28,635 bases of DNA from Gnetum montanum (lineage: Eukaryota > Streptophyta > Gnetopsida > Gnetales > Gnetaceae): the NCBI GenBank assembly GCA_015680685.1, contig MNCI01028255.1:67050-95684 (forward strand), in the 5' to 3' direction. The notes under the pieces are model-generated. The model had not been told where the DNA came from and ran no database searches. It saw only the letters and a list, made by a program, of their open reading frames with translations. Positions 19,431-27,849 of this stretch are shown one piece after another. The position numbers and the translations under genes were made by a program. Every line of letters starts with the position of its first letter. The first letter of the stretch is position 1.

Positions 19431-19608
19431 GCTGTCAAAGATTAAAAATCTTCCTAAAAGTTCCACAATTGGAATGCACTTCAAATTACCTTCTCTTTCC
19501 TCTTGGACATGTAGAATAATACAAAAACACAAACACACCTAAAAAATAAATAAAACACATAAAAATAGAGTTTGAGGATGTTACATGGTCTAGGTGATAT
19601 CCTCATCA

Positions 19609-19613
19609 TCTGG
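19609..19613. repeat. Right target-site duplication of the nested chromovirus
   Basis: TCTGG pairs with TATGG at 12935-12939 (four of five bases). Confidence 0.55.
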
Positions 19614-20232
19614 TTGATTAATATTCCTAGAGTATATTTTAGGATATTGTTGTGATGTTATCTTGGTAGAAATTTGAGTTTTATTTAATTTAATTAGTTT
19701 ATTTTTTTAGAATATTTATTATGATAGTTTGAGATGATGGTTTATTAGCATATGCTTTGGTACTTATTTCAATATGTCTGGATGTTACATGAGAGTTGAG
19801 AAAGTTACATGTGTGGTGAACAGGGTTAATAAAAATATTCTTTTAGTTTATCTTTAAATTTGATAATGAGCTAATTTCTCTTGTTCCATGATTTTTGTTA
19901 ATCTTTAATTAAAAATTTGCACTACTCTTTCATTCTATACATCTTGATGATTTAGGAATAGAATGGAGAGGTGTTATGGGAGATTGAAGTTGGAGGAGGT
20001 GATGCTAGATTTCAAATTTGTTATGTTTTCTATTAGATATTTGTTGTGTTTCTCTCTTTACTTATGGATTTTTTTCGTGTAGATTTGGAGGCAAATAATC
20101 TTCACTCGTTTTCCATTTTCATTTTCAAGATTATGGACATTGGTGGAATGAGTTTAGTAATATGCAATTCCATTTTATTATGCTATTAGTGGGCTGATGG
20201 CTATTGTTTTGATCACCTTAAAATGTTGAATG

Positions 20233-20247
20233 GTGTGTGTGTGTGTG
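20233..20247 (+). repeat. GT dinucleotide microsatellite
   Basis: Seven to eight GT units stand alone in AT-rich sequence. Confidence 0.85.
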
Positions 20248-20824
20248 ATTTATGATTGATAGTATCTCTATTTTTGTTAATTTTGTTAATTTTGGAAGTG
20301 GATTTTGTGAGTGTTAATATATAAAATTTTTGTAGAAAAATATTTTATTATTCATTGGATTTATATATATTATCATAGAATGATTATAGCTACTATAATT
20401 CCTATTATGCATTATCTTTGATCTAGAGAAAGGATGTGGATTGGCTTCATTTGAAAGAAAGTTTGAAATCTTAGATATTCATTCATTTTCAAGATCTTAC
20501 ATTAACCTGTATTTTCCCTTTATCATCTTAAGTTTTTGTGAATGCATTATTGCTATGCCTCTATTCTTATAATGATTTTAATTAAATCCTTTTTCTTGTC
20601 AATCATGTTGTTCTCACAATCATGTGGGTATGATTCTATGCATTATTTCCAACTTATGTTTATATCAATTTTCATTTCTTCACATCAATACTACCACTAG
20701 ATTATTCTTTTTTCTCATTTGATCTTATTATTGGATTTTTGGATTTGTTACCTAAAATTCCATTTACATTTCCCATGGTTTTGGTTCCTTTTTAACTAAA
20801 TCCTAACCTTTTAAAGCTCAATCA

Positions 20825-21105
20825 AGATGTCTTTGCTCTCAAAAAAAGTCTTCTTTACAAGCTAAATTCACCCTGAAAAATGTCTCCACCATGCCCAAGA
20901 TGTCTCCACCATGTGTAGACATTTTCTCTTGCTCAAAGAGGTCTCCCTGTAGATGTTTATACCTAGCATAATACATCTCCTTCTTTCTACAAATGTCTCA
21001 TCTAGTTTGTATATATCTCAACCCTACACAAGCCATTTGTTCCCACCTATAAACATCTCCTTTATTCTATAGAAATATCCTATTTTTAGAGACATCTCCC
21101 TTGCA
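20825..21105. repeat. GAGATGTC/GACATCTC word cluster 4
   Basis: AGATGTCTT, AATGTCTCCACCATG, AGATGTCTCCACCATG, ACATCTCC and GAGACATCTCCC occur within 280 bases. The 15-base phrase ATGTCTCCACCATG(C/T) is present twice. No flanking LTR ends were recognised, so this may be a LTR remnant or part of the host element's own LTR. Confidence 0.6.
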
Positions 21106-22293
21106 AGCTCAACTCTACAAAAAACATGTTTCCTATGAACTTTAGTCCTCTAGTTTTATCTCATAATTGAATTTCTTCACTCGAAATACTTTTATAACCT
21201 GGTTAAATCTTCAAGCCTTGTTGAATTTAAAGCATTTTTTTATACTCAAATATTGGATATTTTCTTTTCATGATTAAGTATTACTTAGACTAGATCTGGG
21301 TTAATTTCTAGTTTTTCTTATTAGTTATTGTGGGATCTTTATCTTCTTCTTTTAATCCCTCAGGTCCTTGCTAAATGTTTTTTCCCATAATTTAATTTTG
21401 TTAATATTCTTATTGGATCTATAAGTTTTGGAGAATCCTCCTTGGATAAATGATTGCCACTAAATTTGAGTATTGAGTGTTACGTGGATATTGATTATTA
21501 GAAATTCTAGTCTTCTTATTGTTGTGGCTTAACTAGTTTACTTGGAAGAACTAGTTAAGTGTTTCTATTTTAAATCAGTTGGTTTGATGGAACATTATTT
21601 AAGTTACGTGAGATCTCTTTGGATATTGGATTTGGTTCCCTATTGATGATGAAGTTTAATGTGATTTTTTTAAGCTTGATAATGATATATCATTCTTTGA
21701 ACTAGTGTCTTATGTAAGGATTCACTAGATTGACAAGTTTCCTTGGTGATTTGGATTCTTTTGGTTTTGTTACTGCCTTGCACCATTATTTTGGTTGGCA
21801 ATGTCTGTATGTTTGTTAAATGATTAAATGTTGGAGCTAGCATTGAGTTTGTATGACTAGTTAGAGATGGAATCCTTAGATACTTTTGATGATTGACCTC
21901 TAATGGGATGCACCAATCTAGCTTTCATTGTATACCCCATCCTACATGAGAGGGTGATTCCATGGCTAATTGATCCTTTTTGTTTGATGGCTCTAGAACA
22001 TTAAAAGTGAGTCCTATTAGATGCATCTAGCAACAACACTTTGGAAATGTATGAAATGAGGTTTTTTCTATGCTTCTCATTTGATTTGAAACAAATAATA
22101 AATCCATGTGCATGGTAGTTTGATAATTGGTTTGGACACATTTTGGCTTTGGAATTTGGAAAGGTACATATGAAAACTTTTATACACATTTTATACTGAG
22201 TTCAGTGCATGTTAGCCTTCTTATTTGAAATGCTAGTTGGTGTTACCAAATCATGGTATTGATAATATTTAGTGATTGGATTTTTAGCTATAC

Positions 22294-22777
22294 ATTTGGT
22301 TGCTTGTTTGAATGTTCTTGAACTAAAATGTTTTCTAGATCATCCATGCTCTACCTAGCTCTGATGACATCTACCCATTCTTGAGTTAAAGATGATTGTA
22401 GGGTTCATCATTTAGTTTTATATTAATAACTCATTTTTTATTATAGGTTGATCTGATTGGATGGAGATTGGACCTCTTGGATAGTTCACCAAGTTGTTCC
22501 TATTGTGGTTTGTAATGTTATACATTTAATTTTGACCTTTAACTACTTATGTATTAGACATAATGAGGTACTAGAATGGGTGAGAAAGAGATCAGGTGAG
22601 GAGAATCTAGATAATAGCCACAAGAGATTCTTTACTGTGGAAAGTGTAATTAGAATGATTCTAATATTGGCCCATCCTAAGTCTAGAGATCAAGTTCATA
22701 TCATTAGTAGTCATCTTGCATTAATGTGCCCCTCCTTACCTACCATCACGAGTGCACAACAACCACAAAGAACGAAA
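22294..22777 (+). repeat. 484-bp tandem duplication, copy 1
   Basis: Starts ATTTGGTTGCTTGTTTGAATG and ends at GAACGAAA. It is repeated at once at 22778. It includes a 112-codon open frame (22457-22795) that is broken in the second copy and resembles no known protein, so it is not called a gene. Confidence 0.9.
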
Positions 22778-23256
22778 ATTTGGTTGCTTGTTTGAATGTT
22801 CTTGAACTAACATGTTTTCTAAATCATCCATGCTCTACTTAGCTTTGATGACATCTACCCATTCTTCAGTTAGAGATGATGGTAGGGTTCATCATTTAGT
22901 TTTATACTAATAACTCATTTTTCATTATAGTTTGATCTAATTGGATGGAGATTGGACATCTTGGATAGTTCACCAAGTTGTTCCTATTGTGGTGTGTAAT
23001 GTTATACATTTAATTTTTACCTTTAACTCTTATGTATTAGACATAATGAGGTACCAAAATGGGTGAGAAAGAGATCAGGTGAGGAGAATCTAGATTAGAG
23101 CCACAAGAGATTCTTTACTGTGGAAAGTGTAATTAGAATGATTCTAATATTGGCCCATCCTAAGTCTAGACCAAGTTCATATCATTAGTAATGGTCTTGC
23201 ATTAATGTGCTCCTCCTTACCTACCATCACAAGTGCACAACAACCACAGGGAAAGA
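22778..23256 (+). repeat. 484-bp tandem duplication, copy 2
   Basis: Follows copy 1 head to tail with scattered single-base changes and a few small deletions (for example TCTAGAGATCAAG against TCTAGACCAAG). The level of difference is clearly lower than between the LTRs of the nested chromovirus, so the duplication is probably younger. Confidence 0.9.
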
Positions 23257-23723
23257 ACATGAATCCAAAGAGAGAAGAAAAGAGAATAAGAAAGTAATTT
23301 AGAGATTATTGAGGAAGAATTTTAGGCCTTAGTTAGAGAGATGCCTTCAGGCATGGGTAACATGTCTTTCTAATCCCATAACCATCACTTTTATTCCAAG
23401 AGATCTTCATAAAGATGTTATTTTCATTATTTTCTTTTTTTTAAGAACCACATGTTACAAAGACATACATCCTTTTATGGTATACATGAGAAGTAATGAT
23501 ATGTTTCCTAAGGAGTCATAAAATTTAAGAAGAAAGTTAAGAAGAGAACCTAACAAATCCCCTTGAGGCAACATTCTTTAACATTCCCACTTGATGCTTT
23601 TCCAATTCGTTGGATGATCAAGATCACATGTTACTTTTTAGTTTTCATGTGAAAGAATCATTGTGTTACCATGATATATATTTTCTTATGAGATAGATGG
23701 AATGATGGATGTCATGAGCTCAA
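23257..23723. other. Unassigned stretch, no gene seen
   Basis: AT-rich sequence with short frames only. On the minus strand it would be the leader after the primer-site-like sequence at 23724-23736. Confidence 0.4.
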
Positions 23724-23736
23724 TGTCTAATACCAA
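23724..23736 (-). promoter_or_regulatory. Primer-binding-site-like sequence
   Basis: On the minus strand, TTGGTATTAGAC directly follows a CA. The initiator-Met primer site is TGGTATCAGAGC. The CA-T-TGGTAT arrangement is that of a 5' LTR end plus primer site. The sequence that should follow as Gag lies at lower coordinates and was not recognised. Confidence 0.5.
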
Positions 23737-24030
23737 TGCAAAACTGATAGCTTATTAATAAAGGACATAATCCAAAGACAAAGTTGGCCTATAGAGTAGT
23801 CACAATCTTGATAGCTACATTTAGTAATCATCAAAGTTTGTAACAATAATGGAATAAAATTGGATATTACAACTAAAATAAAATAAATATAAAAGTAAAA
23901 GTGAAAATTAAAATGTATAAAATAAATATCATAATATAAAGAAAATGAAAAATGTATAAATAACATTGTAAAAAAGAGAAGAAAAAAAATTTTCATCCTC
24001 TTCAATGGGTTATGGTAGATGTGCTTCTTC
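23737..24030 (-). repeat. LTR-like stretch next to the Athila-like Pol
   Basis: One side is set by the primer-site-like sequence (minus-strand ...CAGTTTTGCA then TTGGTATTAGAC). The other side lies just past the Pol stop, near a purine word ATGGGGAAGAAG (minus, about 24023-24034). The middle is very AT-rich with TATA-like words. It is short for an Athila LTR, so it may be partial. Confidence 0.35.
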
Positions 24031-24075
24031 CCCATGACTCAATTAGAGGGAGGAGATGTGAAAAATAGAGCAAGC

Positions 24076-25250
24076 TTATTCTTGGGCTAAGGTGTTGTAG
24101 TTGCAATTGGTTACTTGGAAGTTTATAAATGGTTTTAGTTGTTGAATGTTGATCAACATGTGCTTTTGAGGACTTTTGGGTAGTAAATTATCATAGCCCC
24201 AGAAGAAAAATTTAAATGTACAATGTCTAGAACTTAGTTCATTGAGATAAATGTGTGGGATTCCAATAGAGAAACTTGTCTCTTGGTTTGAATTCAACTT
24301 TTCTTATCTAAGCATCATGGCATTGTTTATTGTATGCCTTGTGCACTTTATTCATTATAAGGGATACTTTATGATTTTCATCTAGCACATTGAGTATCAT
24401 TAGTCTTTATTTTTGTACCAAGTAAATATCCAAGTTATACTTACATGCAATTGTGAATGTATGGAGTTCTATTTGAATTATAAGTTTAGGCAACTTTTGA
24501 TACACTAACTTGCAGGAAAAGTAGCATATAAGAAGATTCCATGTTGAATGATACACCCATAGGACATCGTTGAGTTTGGTACTCCATTCTTTCCTATATT
24601 AGCTAATAGTCCTTGCTAGGATTCTAGTGATCTTTCTATTAGTTACTTTAGCTTGGTTATTAGCTTGGGGATGGTAGGGTGTTATAAGTTCATGTTCCAC
24701 CCCCAAGCATTACATTAACTTACGAAAGGTAACACCTATGAAATAGATTCCAATGTTAGAAATTAGTAACCTAGGCATACAAAACCCATTTACTACTTGT
24801 TACTAAAAGAATTGAGCTACAATGGAAGAAGTACCATCAAGAATAGCTATAGCTTTAGCCCATTTAGTACAGTGGTCAACAACAACAATAATGCAAGACT
24901 TACAATTGGACGTAGGAGTGATGGGTCCCATGAAATCAATTAGGCTCTAATAGTTGGATTCATTATTGGGGTTCTTTCATCATAGTTGTCATTCCTTCAT
25001 CTCGTTGACATCATTCACATGAATGGGTGAATTAGTGAAAATTCCAAATGATTAGAGGATAAAAATATTCTACCATCAGGATTTTTATGGTCATTCTCCT
25101 TTCTACATAATGGAACCTACAAGTGCCCTCATGAACATCCTAGAGAGCTCTTAGTTGATCTGTATTAGGTACACAACATCATACTAGGCCATTAATAAAT
25201 TTTGTAGAGGTTGCCCTCTATCTCTAGGTAATAGTTGACCTAGTGGAGAA
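24076..25250 (-). pseudogene. Integrase, Athila-like (broken)
   Basis: The core shows LIDFMGPITPTSNCKSCIIV then VVDHCTKWAKAIAI, with the first Asp kept. LLISNIGIYFIG stands where the family has (V/I)SDxGxxF, so the second Asp is Asn. HELITPYHPQANNQAKVTNR follows, where the catalytic Glu of QAEVSNRE is Lys. KITRILARTIS, RKEWSTKLNDVLWVYHSTW and finally QQLKPFINFQV with a TAA at 24076-24078 match the C-terminal end (NGQRLKPF). The catalytic triad reads D-N-K and cannot have worked. No chromodomain follows. Confidence 0.75.
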
Positions 25251-25870
25251 ACTACTACTTCCTTTTATGGTCTCATTCTATAAGAGATTTCTTTGTGAAT
25301 AGATAGGATAGAAATTCATCATACTAATTTGTAGCCATTGGTGCTTGAACTTTGGTTACCTTAGCAAAGAGAAGCTCATATAGAAATTTATTAGATAAGG
25401 AATCTTCATCAGCCTTGTTATCTCATCTTAACCAAGATAGATAATCAAACACTACATTCTCAATTTCCTTTCTATTTACCATTATCAAATTAAACTCATA
25501 CAAAATCACCAACTACCATATAACAAGAGGGTTCACTATTTTCTTATTCATTAGGAAATGAATTGCACTATGATTAGTGTGCAAAAAAATAGGGTATCTA
25601 AGCACATATTACCTAAATTTCTCAAGAGCATATAACACCATCATGAGTTCCTTTTCTATAGTAATGTAATTAAGTTATTCACCCATACTGCTTTTACTTG
25701 CATAATGGATGTAGTATGAATGTTTCTAATCATCTATTTATATAAGTAATACTTCCAATGCATAGTTGGATGCATCTATCATGATATAAAAAGGTTTAGA
25801 CATAGAATTCTATGTGTACACATAGAATTCATGTTTCTACAGGCTTTTGCTTCAAGTTTTGGAATGCTTG
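25251..25870 (-). pseudogene. RNase H and linker, Athila-like (broken)
   Basis: FYV-FLYHDRCIQLCIGSI gives the weakened first catalytic segment. Next are KIVNPLVIW and LVILYEFNLIMVNRKEIENV, then VFDYLSWLR, DNKADEDSLSNKFLYELLF. The last two are the ENVVADHLSRL...DN...DSFPDE.L stretch typical of Athila/Tat elements, which supports the clade call. Several stops and at least one shift break it. Confidence 0.65.
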
Positions 25871-26720
25871 TTCACACTCTTTGCCACATTTAAATACTAC
25901 ATCCTTCTTAGTAAGTTTAACAAGTAGCTTCACAATTTTGGAGAAGTTTTTGATGAAAAATATATAGTAACTAGTATGTCTAAGGAGTGACCTTACATCT
26001 TTCACTATTTGAGGTTGTCTAGTAATTCCTTGGATGATCCTTATCTTTTTGTGATCTACCTCAATTTCTTTTTCTAAAATTCAGTACCCTAAAACAATGT
26101 CCTCTTGAACCATCAAATGGCATGTTTACTAGTTGAGCCATACATTTTTTTCCACACATCATTTTAGTAATTACTCAAGGTGATCCAATGATTGTTCAAA
26201 ATTAGCATCATGGGTGGAGAAATCATCCATGAAGACCTCCACATCACTGTCAATTTGATGTTGAAAGATACTAAAGACTAGATGTTGGATGGTTGTAAGA
26301 GCATTTCACAAGCCAAAGGACATCTTAGTGTATGCAAAAGTCCCATAAGGACTTGTGAAAGTGATCTTGGCCTAGTCTTCTAGAGCAATTTGTATTTTAT
26401 TATAACCACTATACCTAGACAAAAAGCTATAGTAGCTATGTCTTGTAATGACGTCCAACACTTGGTCCAAAAATGGTAGCAAAAAATTGTTCTTAAATGT
26501 GGCATGTTCAATAATCTGAACTCTATATAGACTTTCCACTGCCCTTCTTTCTTTGGTATGATAACAAGTAGGCTTACCCACTCATTATCTATCACTAGGT
26601 CGATAAACCTAGTCTTGATATGGTTTTCAATTTCCTTATTAACAATATGTTTTAGCTTTGGATTCAATCTTCTTTGTGGCTACCTCTTGGGTTTGATAAT
26701 GGAGTCTATGTAGATTTGAT
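25871..26720 (-). pseudogene. Reverse transcriptase, Athila-like (broken)
   Basis: The start reads LNPKLKHIVNKEIENHIKTR then EWVSLLVIIPKKEGQWKVYI (26380-26667), as in the NPKMKEVVKKEI...SEWVSPV.VVPKK start of this clade. YSGYNKIQIALED, TFTSPYGTFAYTKMSFGL and the active site VFMDDFSTHDANFEQSLDHL (DD at 26221-26227, intact) follow, then VQEDIVLG and a thumb region with RSLLRHTSYYIFFIKNFSKI. A frame change lies near 26400-26580. The motifs are clear; stops rule out activity. Confidence 0.8.
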
Positions 26721-27190
26721 TTTGGCCAATGCATGGACCTATTCCTATTATCTTATCATATGACCAAGCAAAGATTGTTGATAATTTGCTGACTATCTTC
26801 AAAAACTTCTCCTTTTTCTCCTTGGTCAATAGGACATTTATGGTTACTGGCCTTTCATTATCTAAGACTATTTATTCTAAAGAGGATAGGAAAGATTCTA
26901 GTTCCAACGACTCATGTTCAGAAGTGGTAGGGATTTCTAGCTCTCTCCAATCCATCTCTACTTCTTTCCTATGCTCTACTTCAAAGAGTTGGCTCTGAAT
27001 CTACTCCATCTCATTCATCTTATCTACATATGCAACTGTGATAATTCCCACTAGGTCCATGCACATTATGGAATTGGAGCTATTTTTGTGGTTAGCTACT
27101 AGATGCCTTCTTATTTTATGACTACTACATATAGGCATATTTGAATATTGGTGGTTTTATCACACATTTTGCATGTTGTAATAGACGTGG
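26721..27190 (-). other. Spacer between protease and RT, no clear motif
   Basis: On the minus strand this should encode the protease-RT connector. No conserved word was recognised; plus-strand frames here (for example 26729-26998) are shadows. Confidence 0.4.
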
Positions 27191-27700
27191 TTTTTATTGT
27201 CCATATTTTTTACATGCAATTACACCTTATATCACTGTATGTGATGCATGAGATTTGCTTCTTCTCTATTTTTCCAAACCTATTTTCCTTGGAGATTTTC
27301 AAGGAGAGATCTCTTATTTCTAACTTGACATCGATTGTACTTAGCCAAGCCTTCCCCATAATGATTGGAAATTTACCTTTGAAGTTGTCTACATGGATTA
27401 CTAGGAAGTCTGCAAGATATGACCATCCACTAATAGTGGTCACAATATCCTCAACCAATTACAATGGAATAGTAATTGACTGCTCCATAAGCTCTAACCT
27501 GATATTACATTTTTTAAGTAGAGGTAGGTTCCATATCTTGTACATTTCTTGCGAAATTAAGTTTACACTAACACCAAAGTCTAACAAAGCTTTGTATGGA
27601 TCATTCCCTAGAATCTAAAAATAAATTGGAGGACTTCCAGGATCTGTTCCCTTCCTAAGAATGTGCCCTACTTTTATCCAAGACATGATTGCATAAGTTA
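27191..27700 (-). pseudogene. Aspartic protease, Athila-like (broken)
   Basis: GTDPGSPPIYF leads to DPYKALLDFGVSVNLIS, the active site; the family has KALxDLGASVNLMP, so the Asp (27579-27581) is kept. MYKIWNLPLLKKCNIRLELM and VEDIVTTISG match xGxGELKPT...LQLADRS...P.GIVEDV. ADFLVIHVDNFKGKFPIIMG and KAWLSTIDV match DFVVLD.....P.ILGRPFLATG. A stop separates the two halves. The D-x-G-x-S-V-N form is what ties this to the Athila side rather than to chromoviruses. Confidence 0.75.
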
Positions 27701-27723
27701 GCATGAAAGTTTGAATATTTTGG

Positions 27724-27801
27724 TGATGAGACGCGGTTTGCGTCGGCCGTGATATCGCGTACGCGATATCGCAGTCAGCCGCNCACATATGCTTGCGATG
27801 A
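27724..27801. mobile_element. Small CpG-dense insertion with TGATGAG start
   Basis: Begins TGATGAGACGCGG and carries the perfect 20-bp palindrome GATATCGCGTACGCGATATC at 27751-27770, 27 bases from its start, the same offset as in the LTR at 5101. TTTGG stands on both sides (27719-27723 and 27802-27806), which could be a 5-bp target duplication. About eleven CpG lie within 55 bases, far above the surroundings. One ambiguous base is at 27783. It may be the tip of a related LTR left after a deletion, or a very short mobile unit. The right edge (GCGATGA) is not a normal LTR end. Confidence 0.45.
27751..27770. promoter_or_regulatory. Perfect 20-bp CpG-rich palindrome
   Basis: GATATCGCGTACGCGATATC equals its own reverse complement. 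It is the undecayed form of the palindromes at 1662-1679 and 5128-5145, which differ by CA in place of CG. Confidence 0.9.
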
Positions 27802-27849
27802 TTTGGGTGGACTGTTAAGCCTAAAGAAAGACCTTTTTCAAGACTTATG

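Larger units (their letters stand above)
12940..19608 (-). mobile_element. Complete but dead chromovirus (Ty3/gypsy), nested
   Basis: In minus-strand order: 5' LTR (19608-18830), primer site, Gag, protease, RT, RNase H, integrase with chromodomain, purine tract, 3' LTR (13751-12940). It is about 6.7 kb, a normal size. LTR ends are TGATGAGGA...TCCTCATCA in the better copy, a 9-bp inverted pair. The LTRs differ by many substitutions and indels (812 against 779 bp), so the insertion is old. It lies inside the LTR of the Del/Tekay-like element. Stops, shifts and changed catalytic residues leave no functional protein. A related truncated copy is at about 7600-10310. Confidence 0.85.
18830..19608 (-). 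repeat. 5' LTR of the nested chromovirus
   Basis: The minus strand starts TGATGAGGATATCACC at 19608 and ends AGAATCCTTACTA at 18830, the last bases having decayed from TCCTCATCA. The word cluster is at 19225-19430, the TATA box CTATAAAA at 19153-19160, and AATAAA at 18920-18925, all on the minus strand in the right order. It aligns with 12940-13751. Confidence 0.85.
19614..22293 (+). other. Probable continuation of the interrupted Del/Tekay-like LTR; no gene seen
   Basis: Joining 12939 to 19614 gives continuous AT-rich LTR-like sequence. No frame here is protein-like. The stretch holds a GT microsatellite (20233-20247) and a fourth cluster of GATGTCTCC-type words (20825-21105). The right end of the LTR was not found, so how far it reaches is unknown; Del/Tekay LTRs can be several kb long. 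Confidence 0.4.

Noticed and set aside
22457-22795. 112-codon frame in copy 1 of the tandem duplication
   Set aside because: No recognised domain, broken in copy 2, and the frame spans the copy boundary, so it is more likely chance than a gene.
23727-24035. 102-codon Phe/Tyr-rich minus-strand frame
   Set aside because: Runs through an AT-rich LTR-like stretch and the primer-site-like sequence; composition artefact.
27148-27618. 156-codon plus-strand frame, one of the longest open frames in the window
   Set aside because: Exact shadow of the protease on the minus strand, which has clear family motifs.
27724-27801. Reading the CpG-dense insert as a bacterial or vector contaminant
   Set aside because: Its palindrome has two relatives elsewhere in the window, one inside an LTR, so it belongs to this genome.
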